Positions 28,818-36,839 of a stretch of DNA of 64,000 nt are shown in pieces. Where the stretch lies: NCBI RefSeq assembly GCF_013364215.1, contig NZ_CP054923.1, positions 4,712,001-4,776,000 of the forward strand, read 5' to 3'. Origin of the DNA: Verrucosispora sp. NA02020 (GTDB lineage: Bacteria; Actinomycetota; Actinomycetes; Mycobacteriales; Micromonosporaceae). Under the pieces are notes generated by a model. That model saw only the letters and a list, made by a program, of their open reading frames with translations. It made no database searches and was not told the DNA's origin. The number at the start of each line of letters is the position of its first letter. Within the stretch, counting starts at the first letter, position 1. The translations under genes were made by a program, and so were the position numbers.

Positions 28818-28918
28818 ACCACAATCCATCTCCGGTCCTTACCCCCGGGCGTCCGGCGAGGCATGATGCGGGTGGGAGCCCGCGTACCAGGCGGGCCGAG
28901 GGCAACAGGGAGACACCA

Positions 28919-29905
28919 ATGACCACGGCACGCCGGCCGGCAACCCTGGACGACGTCGCCCGAGCCGCCGGAGTCTCCCGCTCCACGGCGTCACGGGTCA
29001 TCGCGGGCAACGGGTTCGCGTCACCGACCGCGCGGGAGCGGGTACGCACCGCGGTGGACGAGCTCGGCTACGTACCCAACCCGGCCGCCCGGGCGCTGGT
29101 GCACGGCACCGGCGTACGGCTGCTGGTGGCGGTTGCCGGCACCGACCCGGCCGTGCTCGACGACAGCTACGTCGACCAGGTGCTCGGCGCCACCGCGCGG
29201 GTCTGCGCACCACACGGCCTGGGCGTCACCGTCGACTGGGTGCCGTTGCACGCCCCGGAGCGGCTGGTCCGGCTGACCGACGACCGGGGCGTGACCGGGT
29301 TGATCCTGGTCAACACGACCCCGGCTCTGCTGGAACTGGTGCCGCGCCGGCTGCGGGGGCGAGCGGTGTCGATCGGGGTCGGTTCGGCCACCGTGCCGTC
29401 GGTGGACATCGACAACGGCGGCGCCACCGAGGCCATCGTCCGTCACCTCTACTCCGGCGGTCGCCGTCGGATCGCGATGGTCACCGGCCCCCCGTGGTTG
29501 ACCTGCGCGAACCGCTCGGTGGACGCGTACCGGGGGTTGCTGCGCGACGCGGGCCTGCCGACGCGCGAGGTGGTCGGCGACTTCTCCGTGGAGCGGGGCC
29601 GCTCCGCCGCCCGCGAGGTGCTGCGCCGCTGGCCGGACACGGACGCGATCGTCGGGATCAGCGACGCGACCGCGCTGGGCGTGATCGGTCGGCTCCGCGC
29701 CGACGGCGTACAGGTGCCCGGCGACGTCGCGGTGACCGGCTTCGACGACATCCCGCTGGCCGCCGTGACGGCTCCGGCCCTGACCACCGCCAGTCACCCG
29801 GTACGCCAGATCGCCAGCGCCGCCGCCACCATGGTGCTGGAGCACCGGCACGCCCCGATGCGCACCCGCTTCCCGTCCGCACTGGTGCGCCGCGACAGCG
29901 CCTGA
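28919..29905 (+). CDS. LacI-family transcriptional regulator
   Basis: A 328-residue repressor. The N-terminal HTH and hinge (TLDDVARAAGVSRSTASRVI, LGYVPNPAARALVHG) are standard; the periplasmic-binding-like effector domain runs from about residue 62 to the end, with VAVTGFDDIPLAAVTAPALTT. ATG 28919 follows GGGAGACACCA. By position it is likely to regulate the divergent MFS transporter. The effector ligand is not predictable. Confidence 0.92.
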   Translation: MTTARRPATLDDVARAAGVSRSTASRVIAGNGFASPTARERVRTAVDELGYVPNPAARALVHGTGVRLLVAVAGTDPAVLDDSYVDQVLGATARVCAPHGLGVTVDWVPLHAPERLVRLTDDRGVTGLILVNTTPALLELVPRRLRGRAVSIGVGSATVPSVDIDNGGATEAIVRHLYSGGRRRIAMVTGPPWLTCANRSVDAYRGLLRDAGLPTREVVGDFSVERGRSAAREVLRRWPDTDAIVGISDATALGVIGRLRADGVQVPGDVAVTGFDDIPLAAVTAPALTTASHPVRQIASAAATMVLEHRHAPMRTRFPSALVRRDSA

Positions 29906-30040
29906 CCACAATCTTTCAGGATATCCAATTCAGCGGTACGGGGACTCGGCCGAATGTGACCGGAAATCGGTAAGATCGGCGACTGCCATCTGACTGATCG
30001 CTGACTGATGGCTCGGGCGGCGAACGCACAGACTGAGCCC

Positions 30041-30871
30041 ATGAAATCGGGGCCCGGGCGCACCAGGATACTCCGCGGCGCGGCGTGTCTCGTCCTTCTG
30101 GCGGTTCTTTCCGGCTGTATGCAACTGAACGCCGGGCTGACCGTCAACGCCGACGACACGGTCAGCGGACAACTCCTGCTGACCGCCGAACGCACCGTGC
30201 TGACCACCAACAACAAGACGGTCGAGGCCGGCTTCGCCGAGCTTCGGCAGAACATCCCGGCCCTGCCCGAAGGCACCGAGAGCCGGTACGAGGACGCCAC
30301 CCACTACGGCTCTCAGATCAACTACCGGAATGTCCCGCTCGATCAATTCGACAGCGAAAGTCTGAGCATCGTCCGACAGGGCGACGACCGGTACGTGTTC
30401 ACTCTTCCGCTCGATCCGAAGAAGTACGGCGGAAAAGTGGCCGAACAGAATCCGGCCAATCAGGCGCACTTCATGACGCTGATGTCGTTCGAGATCTCGG
30501 TGACGTTTCCCGGACGCGTGCTGGACGTCGGCGCGGGCGGTCAGGTCAACGACCGGACGGTCACCTGGCGGGTCGCCCGCAACCAGCCGAAGCCACCGGA
30601 GCTGCGGGCCGTCGCCGAGGCACCACCCCGACCGTCCGCCCCGGCGGACGACGAGGAGAGCGGCGGGAGTTTCCCGTGGCTGCTGGTCGGTGCCGGTGCG
30701 GTGATCCTGCTGCTGGTCGCGGCGCTCGTCGTACTGCTGCTGCGTCGGCCCGGCACGGGCCCGGCGGACGGCGGCGCACCGACGCCCGGCGGACCGGGCA
30801 CCTCCGGTGGTCCGGGCACCATCGGTCCGGCACCGCACACCACGACCGGCGGCGTGCCGGGCTCCGGCTGA
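30041..30871 (+). CDS. LppM-like lipoprotein with C-terminal membrane helix
   Basis: A 276-residue lipoprotein from ATG 30041 (ATG 30008 is possible). The signal ends in LAVLSGC with the lipidated Cys26. Residues 27-190 form the LppM-type domain (MQLNAGLTVNADDTVSGQLL, TVTWRVARNQPKP), then a Pro-rich spacer, a membrane helix at about 214-238 (WLLVGAGAVILLLVAALVVL) and a Gly/Pro/Thr tail. Mycobacterial LppM affects envelope lipoglycans and phagosome processes, but function in this context is unknown. It stands immediately before the contractile-system genes in the same direction. Confidence 0.75.
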   Translation: MKSGPGRTRILRGAACLVLLAVLSGCMQLNAGLTVNADDTVSGQLLLTAERTVLTTNNKTVEAGFAELRQNIPALPEGTESRYEDATHYGSQINYRNVPLDQFDSESLSIVRQGDDRYVFTLPLDPKKYGGKVAEQNPANQAHFMTLMSFEISVTFPGRVLDVGAGGQVNDRTVTWRVARNQPKPPELRAVAEAPPRPSAPADDEESGGSFPWLLVGAGAVILLLVAALVVLLLRRPGTGPADGGAPTPGGPGTSGGPGTIGPAPHTTTGGVPGSG

Positions 30872-30955
30872 CGCAGGTCAGCCGGCACCGTCGCCCGCCC
30901 GGCGGGCGGCACCACATCCCACCTCGCACCACGCGAAACCGAAGGGAGATCGGCG

Positions 30956-31291
30956 ATGAACGATCTCTTCACCTGGGCGGCGCTGGGCAGTCTGACCGGC
31001 GCGAGCGCCGCGACGCTGCTGGCCACGAACGTCATCGGCGGGCTGATCGGCCCGAGTGCCGACACGGCACGCAAATGGATCGCGCTGGGTATCGCCCTGC
31101 TGCTGTCGTACCTCACCGCGGCCTTCGCCACCGACGCGGGCGCCGAGAAGTGGATCATCGCCTTCTTCAACGGCCTGGTCATCTTCTCCGCCGCCCTCGG
31201 CGTCAACCAACTGCCTCCCGGCAACCGGCAGGCGACTCCGACCCGGCTGGCGCAGGGCAACGAGCCCCGCTTCATCCGCTCCTGGGCCTAG
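30956..31291 (+). CDS. Small membrane protein beside the contractile system
   Basis: A 111-residue protein with three predicted membrane segments (about 7-30, 43-60 and 64-85) and a basic C-terminal tail (RLAQGNEPRFIRSWA). The ATG at 30956 follows GGGAGATCGGCG. Size and topology are holin-like, but no holin family signature is visible. It is 12 bases before the HExxH protein and oriented with the tail genes, so it may belong to the same transcript. Confidence 0.6.
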   Translation: MNDLFTWAALGSLTGASAATLLATNVIGGLIGPSADTARKWIALGIALLLSYLTAAFATDAGAEKWIIAFFNGLVIFSAALGVNQLPPGNRQATPTRLAQGNEPRFIRSWA

Positions 31292-31303
31292 AGGGGAACC
31301 GTC

Positions 31304-31915
31304 ATGGCCGTCTTCGGAGTCATCAGCGCCGCCGTCCACGTCGCGGCGGGCACGGTCCTCGGCGGGCTGCTGGGCGGACCCGTCGGGCTGCACGTCGGGG
31401 CGGGCGTCGGTCTGGTCGTCGGCATCGTCTTCGGATGGTCGATCACCTCGGCCCGGGTCTACGGGGCCGACGCCCGAGGGATCTTCCTGTTCGTCGTCGA
31501 CCACACGTGGAGCCTGCTGAACACGGTGGTGGGCGCGACCTACCTCGCGGTGCACCTGGTCTTCGGCCACTCGCTGGACCGGGCCACCTCGCAGCACAGC
31601 TGCCGGGTCAACGTGGTGGAGGGCGTCTCGCCGCGCTACGCCACCACGCTGGGCACGGTCTGCGCCGGCTCCGGGCCGGGCATCCAGCGCCACGAGGACG
31701 TGCACATCTTCCAGGCCCGACTGCTCGGACCGCTCTACATCCCGCTGGTCCTGGCCAACTACGTGCTGTTCACCATCGCGCCGGTGTGGCTGCTCTACCA
31801 CGACCACACCGGCGCCCCGATCAACCGCTTCACCCGGTACTTCGAGATCGGCGTCTACCCGCACGTGTGGAACGAGGCGATCGCGTACCGCATCCAGGGG
31901 ACGCCGCCGCGATGA
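31304..31915 (+). CDS. Membrane protein with HExxH motif beside the contractile system
   Basis: A 203-residue protein with Gly-rich membrane segments at about 5-45 and further hydrophobic stretches at 60-88 and 143-165. HEDVH at residues 130-134 sits in GIQRHEDVHIFQARLLGPLY and matches the zinc-metallopeptidase HExxH pattern; E181 or E191 could be the third ligand. A membrane metallopeptidase is therefore possible but not proven. Its stop overlaps the start of the Pvc16-like gene (ATGA), which ties it directly to the injection system. Confidence 0.6.
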   Translation: MAVFGVISAAVHVAAGTVLGGLLGGPVGLHVGAGVGLVVGIVFGWSITSARVYGADARGIFLFVVDHTWSLLNTVVGATYLAVHLVFGHSLDRATSQHSCRVNVVEGVSPRYATTLGTVCAGSGPGIQRHEDVHIFQARLLGPLYIPLVLANYVLFTIAPVWLLYHDHTGAPINRFTRYFEIGVYPHVWNEAIAYRIQGTPPR

Positions 31916-32601
31916 CCGGAGGCGGCCCGATAGAGACGGCCACCGCCGAGCTGGCGGAGTGGCTGGCCGGGGCGGCGGGAGACGCCGTCCCGGTCGGTCC
32001 GCCCGGGTCCGGTCCGGCGGCGGGCGGGCTGACACTGTGGCCGCTGGAGTTGCGCCCGGCCCGGCAGACCCGGGGCAGCGGCGGCCCCGAGCCGTACCGG
32101 CTCGTCGCCCGCTACCTGCTCGCCGCAGACGGGCCGGAGGCGCTGGCGACGTTGGACCGGGTGCTCGTCGCGGCGACCGGAGGAAGCGGACACACGCTCG
32201 TGCTGGAGGCCGGTGACCCGGCGCTGTGGGTGGCCCTCGGCGTCCCGCCCCGGCCGGCCCTGCTGATCGACGTACCGGTGCAGGTCACCCACCCGCACGA
32301 GCCGGCACCGCCGGTGCTGCGTCCGCTGCGGCTGCGGCAACTGGAGATGCTCACCTTCGACGGCCGCGTCGTCGGTCCCGCCGACCAGCCGCTCGCCGCG
32401 ATGCGGGTGGAGGTCGTCGGTCAGCCGTACGCGACCCAGACCGATCCGGCGGGACGGTTCCGGGTCGTCGGCGTGCCGCACGACCCGCAGCAGCCCGGAA
32501 CGGTACGGCTCCGGCTCACCGGTCGGGGTCAGGTGCTCACTGCCGAGGTGGACCCGACCGACACCGACATCGTCATCGTCTGCGCGCCACCGACCCGCTG
32601 A
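31912..32601 (+). CDS. Pvc16/Afp16-like tail-end protein with carboxypeptidase-regulatory domain
   Basis: A 229-residue protein. Residues 1-140 resemble the N-terminal domain of Pvc16-type (DUF4255) proteins that cap the end of the tube (ATAELAEWLAG, then YRLVARYLLAADGPEALATL and LLIDVPVQV). The C-terminus (about 150-229) is a carboxypeptidase-regulatory-like beta sandwich (DGRVVGPADQPLAAMRVEVV, TDPAGRFRVVGVP). Its place directly before the sheath gene and its coupling to the preceding gene fit a structural role. Assignment rests on weak similarity plus context. Confidence 0.6.
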   Translation: MTGGGPIETATAELAEWLAGAAGDAVPVGPPGSGPAAGGLTLWPLELRPARQTRGSGGPEPYRLVARYLLAADGPEALATLDRVLVAATGGSGHTLVLEAGDPALWVALGVPPRPALLIDVPVQVTHPHEPAPPVLRPLRLRQLEMLTFDGRVVGPADQPLAAMRVEVVGQPYATQTDPAGRFRVVGVPHDPQQPGTVRLRLTGRGQVLTAEVDPTDTDIVIVCAPPTR

Positions 32602-32623
32602 CCCGACCCGTACGGGAGGACCG

Positions 32624-33886
32624 ATGCCCAGCTACTTCTCACCCGGGATCTATGTCGAGGAGGTGCCTGCCGGTGCCCGGCCGATCGGACCGGTCGGCAC
32701 CAGCACGGCAGCCTTCGTCGGCGTGGCTCCGGACCGCACGGCCCGTCTCGGCGAGGCCCTCGCCGTGAACAACTGGACCGAGTTCCTCCGCCTCTACGCC
32801 GACGGTGACGAGTTCGAGAGCACCCCGTTGGCCCGCGCGGTCTTCGGTTTCCTCGACAACGGGGGCACCCGCTGCTGGGTGGTCAACGTCGGCGAGGGCG
32901 GCGCGCTCACCGGCAGCGGACGCCAGCGCGGCGGACTGGACCTGCTGGAGGCTATCGACGAGATCTCCATCGTGGCCGCGCCCGGCTTCCACGACGCGGT
33001 CGCGCACGAGGCGCTGCTGAGCCTGGCCGAGCGCACCCGCACGATGGTCGCCATCTGCGATCCCGCTCCCGACATCGACGACATCTCGACCTTGACCCGG
33101 GTGGCCACGGCCGGCTCCGGTCGGGCGGCGAAGCCCACCGAGGGCGGCGACAGCCCCGCCAGCTCGGGTGGCTCCGGCGGCGCGGGCGGGGGTACGACCG
33201 GGTCGAGCGGCGGCCCGCAGGCGCACCGGCCCCGGCAGTCCGACTTCGGCGCGCTGTACTTCCCCTGGCTCCGGGTCCGCGACCCGCTCAGCGGCGACCT
33301 GGTGCTCACCCCGCCGAGCGGGCACCTGGCCGGCATCTGGGCCCGCACGGATGCCCTGCGCGGCGTGCACAAGGCTCCCGCCAACGAGCCGGTACGCGGT
33401 GCCGTCGACCTGGGTCATCTGGTCACCCGATCCGAGCACGACGTGCTCAACCCCAAGGGCGTCAACGTGATCCGGTACTTCCCCGGCGAGGGCATCCGCG
33501 TCTGGGGCGCGCGGACACTCGCCGCCGAGGCCAGCGAGTGGCGGTACCTCAACGTCCGGCGGCTCTCCATCGCCATCGAGCAGGCCATCGCCAACGGCAC
33601 CCGGTGGATGGTGTTCGAGCCGAACGACTACACGCTGTGGCGCTCCATCCGCCGGGACATCGGCGCCTTCCTGACCCGGGTGTGGCGCGACGGCGCGCTG
33701 CTGGGGCGTACGCCCGAGGAGGCGTTCTTCGTCAAGTGTGACGAGGAGACCAACCCGGCCGACGTCCGGGACGCCGGGATGGTGGTCGCGCACATCGGCA
33801 TCGCGGTGGTCAAGCCCGCCGAGTTCGTGGTGTTCAAGCTGAGCCAGTGGGCCGGCGGCACCGAGACCGAGACGATTGGAGGCTGA
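32624..33886 (+). CDS. Contractile tail sheath protein
   Basis: A 420-residue sheath protein of the phage-tail/Pvc2-4 family. The N-terminus SYFSPGIYVEEVPAGARPIG is the hallmark start; the C-terminal domain has YLNVRRLSIAIEQAIANGTR, MVFEPNDYTLWRSIRRDIGAFL and VVKPAEFVVFKLSQ, all typical of sheaths. A Gly/Ser-rich loop (about residues 164-205) is inserted in the middle. Only one sheath gene is present, whereas Afp/PVC have three. Contraction drives the inner tube through a target membrane. It is followed 1 base later by the tube gene. Confidence 0.95.
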   Translation: MPSYFSPGIYVEEVPAGARPIGPVGTSTAAFVGVAPDRTARLGEALAVNNWTEFLRLYADGDEFESTPLARAVFGFLDNGGTRCWVVNVGEGGALTGSGRQRGGLDLLEAIDEISIVAAPGFHDAVAHEALLSLAERTRTMVAICDPAPDIDDISTLTRVATAGSGRAAKPTEGGDSPASSGGSGGAGGGTTGSSGGPQAHRPRQSDFGALYFPWLRVRDPLSGDLVLTPPSGHLAGIWARTDALRGVHKAPANEPVRGAVDLGHLVTRSEHDVLNPKGVNVIRYFPGEGIRVWGARTLAAEASEWRYLNVRRLSIAIEQAIANGTRWMVFEPNDYTLWRSIRRDIGAFLTRVWRDGALLGRTPEEAFFVKCDEETNPADVRDAGMVVAHIGIAVVKPAEFVVFKLSQWAGGTETETIGG

Positions 33887-33887
33887 C

Positions 33888-34367
33888 ATGCCGACCACGG
33901 CCACTCCGCAGCCGGGCGCCCCGGTCGACCCGTACCGGGCGTACAACTTCAAGCTGCTGGTCAACGGGGTCACCAACGGCCACTTCACCGAGGTCAGCGG
34001 CCTGGACGTGAACATCCCCGCCCAGCCGTACCGGGAGCAGGGCAACGACCGGATCCGGATGATCCCCGGACAGGTCGAGTACGGCCCGGTCACGCTGCAC
34101 TTCGGCCTGACCGCGTCCCGGGAGCTGTGGGACTGGGTGCACACGATCGCCCGGGGCACCAGCGACCGCCGCAACGTCTCGGTGGTGCTGCTCGACTCCG
34201 TCGGCACGGCCGAGGTGCTGCGCTGGAACCTGCTCAACGCCTGGCCCACCCGATGGCGCGGCGCACACCTCAACACGCTCGGCCAGGAGATCGCCATCGC
34301 GGCGCTGACGCTGCGCTACGAGAGCCTGGAACTGGAGACCGGCGGTGCCGCGCCCACGCCCGCGTAG
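33888..34367 (+). CDS. Contractile tail inner tube protein (gp19-like)
   Basis: A 159-residue tube protein. NFKLLVNGVTNGHFTEVSGL, the QGNDRIRMIPGQVEYGPVTL stretch and ELWDWVHTI followed by NVSVVLLD fit the T4 gp19-like tube family (Pvc1/Afp1). Stacked hexamers of this protein form the injected tube. ATG 33888 is chosen over the upstream frame because of the GGAGG at 33878. Only one tube gene is seen; Afp and PVC have two or three. Confidence 0.93.
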   Translation: MPTTATPQPGAPVDPYRAYNFKLLVNGVTNGHFTEVSGLDVNIPAQPYREQGNDRIRMIPGQVEYGPVTLHFGLTASRELWDWVHTIARGTSDRRNVSVVLLDSVGTAEVLRWNLLNAWPTRWRGAHLNTLGQEIAIAALTLRYESLELETGGAAPTPA

Positions 34368-36096
34368 CTGGGTCGCCGGTCGGCTCCGGTCCGCCGCGCG
34401 TGCCGTGGACCGGTTCGCCGGTCTGGTCGACACCACCGACGACGAGAGGGACGACGACCTGCGTGGTGGCATCCGCGCCAGCGCGACCGGGGGCCCGCGT
34501 GGCGACGCGGTCGGCGACGCGGACCACGGGACTGACGCCGCAGCGCCGTCGGACGTGTGGGAGGCGGTCGCGTACCGGCATCCGGACCGCCCCCCGGAGC
34601 ACTGGCTGCGGCTGATCGCCGCCCATGCCCCGGGGCTGCTCCGCGACCTCGCGGCCGAGCTGCCGCCTGGTGCTCTGCCGCCTGGTGATCTGCCGCCTGG
34701 TGCGGCGGAGGGACCGGTGGACGTGACCGATCCGTGGGCCGGGCGACGGCCGCCCGGCGGCGGCTGGGGCGACGGGGTCTCGTCGGCTCACGTCGCGTCA
34801 CCGGGGAGGGACAGGTCCTCCCCCGGCCCCTTTGCTCTGCTTCAACCGACGCGACGCCCGGGATACCGCACGACGGCCGTTGCGTGGAGTGAAGCAGAGC
34901 AAAGGGGCAGAGCAGGGACAGGTGCCGGCCCCACGACCAGCCCTACGTCCGGCCCCACGACCGGCGCGACGACCGGACCGGCGACCGGCGCGACGACCGG
35001 CGCGACGACGGGACCGGCGACCGGTCCGGCGGCGGTACGCGGGGGCAGCCCGACGTCGAGTGACCACGGCGTACCGGGAGGCGGACGTACGGGAAGCGGA
35101 GCCGATACAGGAGCCGGGATGGAGGGTGCGCCGCGGCCGTCCACGGGCGGCACGCCCTCGGTGAGTGGTGTGGGCACGGCGGAAGCAGCCCCAGGCGTCA
35201 GCGGGGCACGCGCACCGGGAGCAGCGGCGGGCGTCGGCGGACCCAACACACCGAAGATCAGCGGACCGAACACACCGAAGGCAGGTGAGGGCGTGAGCGG
35301 GGTGGCGTCCGGTGGGGAGGGTGTGGGTCCGGCGGTGGGCGACGCGACGATGCCGTGGGCGGGCGGACGCGGGCGTCGCGCGGATCCGCCCCGCGAGGGG
35401 ACGGACCCGGCGACCGGCGTGACCGGCACCGGTGTGGCGGACGTGTCGGGCCGACCACGGCGGGGCTCGGGTGCCGACCGACAGACCGACGTTCCGGTGG
35501 CGTCCGCCGGATCGTCGTCCGGCTCCGGGTCGACGGCGGGGCACTCACGGTCGGTGACGGATCCGCCCGAAGCACCGCGATCGGTGCCGGGCCGGAATCG
35601 GGCGGTGCTACGCCTGGTCAGCTCCGACCCGGACATCTCGCCGTCACAGGTATCGGGGCGGGAGTCCGACGGGGAGCGGCGTCCGGCGCGATCACCCGGC
35701 AGCGGACGCGACGGGGATCGGCATCCGGCGTGGTCGGGTGGGGACGGGCCCGACGGGACGCGGTACCCGGAGCGGTGGGGAGCGGCGGGTGGGGACGGTC
35801 CGTCCGGGAGGGGCGGCGAGGTCGGGTGGCGGCGCGCGGACGGTGCGTACGGGGACGGGCTGTGGCCCGGTGCGGGGCTGCCGGCCGGCACCGGTCAGCG
35901 GCCGGCACCGGCGCGCGGGCCCTGGCCGGAACTGGGCCCGGACGGGACCACCGACGTCCGGACGGGTGGCGGGCGGGACGCGTCCGACCCGTGGCCCGCC
36001 CTGCCCGACGACCGGGCACTCTGGGCGGTCCCCGAGCCGGAGGACGCCGCCGCGGCCCACCTGCGCCGACTCGACCGGGAACAGGCGGGCGGCTGA
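34345..36096 (+). CDS. Long disordered protein in the Afp6/Pvc6 position
   Basis: A 583-residue protein that begins inside the end of the tube gene (GTG 34345). A short ordered segment near residues 67-105 (SDVWEAVAYRHPDRPPEHWL, AAHAPGLLRDLAAELPPG) may be the conserved part. The remainder is Gly/Ser/Thr/Pro/Arg-rich with repeats of ATTG/ATGP and no predicted fold. In Afp/PVC clusters a small protein sits between tube and Afp7; here that slot is filled by a much longer chain. A palindromic repeat element is translated in frame (about residues 161-188). It could be a tape-measure substitute or scaffolding protein, but nothing proves that. Confidence 0.6.
   Translation: MPRPRPRSWVAGRLRSAARAVDRFAGLVDTTDDERDDDLRGGIRASATGGPRGDAVGDADHGTDAAAPSDVWEAVAYRHPDRPPEHWLRLIAAHAPGLLRDLAAELPPGALPPGDLPPGAAEGPVDVTDPWAGRRPPGGGWGDGVSSAHVASPGRDRSSPGPFALLQPTRRPGYRTTAVAWSEAEQRGRAGTGAGPTTSPTSGPTTGATTGPATGATTGATTGPATGPAAVRGGSPTSSDHGVPGGGRTGSGADTGAGMEGAPRPSTGGTPSVSGVGTAEAAPGVSGARAPGAAAGVGGPNTPKISGPNTPKAGEGVSGVASGGEGVGPAVGDATMPWAGGRGRRADPPREGTDPATGVTGTGVADVSGRPRRGSGADRQTDVPVASAGSSSGSGSTAGHSRSVTDPPEAPRSVPGRNRAVLRLVSSDPDISPSQVSGRESDGERRPARSPGSGRDGDRHPAWSGGDGPDGTRYPERWGAAGGDGPSGRGGEVGWRRADGAYGDGLWPGAGLPAGTGQRPAPARGPWPELGPDGTTDVRTGGGRDASDPWPALPDDRALWAVPEPEDAAAAHLRRLDREQAGG
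34826..34908. repeat. Palindromic element inside a coding sequence
   Basis: Arms 34826-34844 and 34890-34908 are perfect 19-base inverted copies (core TTTGCTCTGCTTCA) around a 45-base loop. The element lies wholly within the disordered protein gene and is read through in frame. Its sequence, less GC-rich and unlike the adjacent coding repeats, suggests insertion of an intergenic-type repeat into the gene. Confidence 0.65.
34930..35030 (+). repeat. In-frame tandem repeat (ACC/GGC-rich) coding Thr-Gly-Ala/Pro units
   Basis: Repeats around GCGACGACCGG encode GATTGPATG-type units of the disordered protein. All copies are in frame, so length changes would not disrupt the gene. Confidence 0.6.
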
Positions 36097-36839
36097 TGGA
36101 ACGGGTCGCGTTCCTCGTCGACGCCACCGGCGAGCGGGTGGACTGTCTGCTCAACCCGGAGACCGTGCAAGTCAGTCGGCTGGCCGGAGTACGCCGACGG
36201 GGCAGCACCGGCAGTCAGCTCACCGGCGCCGGGCTCGCCGACGACCCGCTGGTCTTCACCGGTGGTGGGCGTACCGAACTCGTTCTCGACCTGCTCTTCG
36301 ACACCGACTTCGCGGAGGGGCAGGTCCGACCGACTGACGTGCGTGCGCTGACCCGTCCGCTCTGGATGCTGGCGGAGAACTCCGCGGTCGAGCACGGCTG
36401 GGTCCGGCCGCCGCTGGTGCGGCTGGTCTGGGGCAAGACCTGGAACGTGCCGGGGGTGATCGTGGCGGTGGCGGAACGGTTCGACGCGTTCACCGCCACG
36501 GGGTCGCCGCGCCGGTCCTGGCTGCGACTCAAGCTGGTGCGGGTCGCCGAGGACACCACCCGGGCCGAGGAGGGTTTCGCCGAGGAACTGGCCGAGGCAC
36601 AGACGCCGGCCGTCGCGCCGGGCACGGCCCTGGTCGCCGCCGGGGACGGCACCGCCACGGCCGATTCCACCGGCGTACGTTTCGACCTGCTCGCCCACGA
36701 CGCGCTCGGCTCGCCGCTGCGCTGGCGGCTGCTGGCCGAACACAACCGGATCACCGACCCGCTCGCCGTGCCCGCCGGCACCGCGCTGGCCGTACCGCCG
36801 CTGCCGGGCACCGTCGCCGCGACGGGTGACGGGACATGA
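36096..36839 (+). CDS. Tube-baseplate adaptor with LysM-like end (Afp7/Pvc7 type)
   Basis: A 247-residue protein whose N-terminus (VAFLVDATGERVDCLLNPETV, TELVLDLLFDTDFAEG) matches CIS tube-like domains that join spike, baseplate and inner tube. The last 40 residues (LRWRLLAEHNRITDPLAVPA, GTALAVPPL) form a LysM-like motif. Its ATG overlaps the previous stop (TGATG) and its end overlaps the VgrG-like start, consistent with stoichiometric translation of baseplate parts. Confidence 0.85.
   Translation: MERVAFLVDATGERVDCLLNPETVQVSRLAGVRRRGSTGSQLTGAGLADDPLVFTGGGRTELVLDLLFDTDFAEGQVRPTDVRALTRPLWMLAENSAVEHGWVRPPLVRLVWGKTWNVPGVIVAVAERFDAFTATGSPRRSWLRLKLVRVAEDTTRAEEGFAEELAEAQTPAVAPGTALVAAGDGTATADSTGVRFDLLAHDALGSPLRWRLLAEHNRITDPLAVPAGTALAVPPLPGTVAATGDGT

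Noticed and set aside
34930..35030. CRISPR-like repeats
   Set aside because: Repeats are short, irregular and in frame within a coding sequence, with no spacers and no cas gene nearby.
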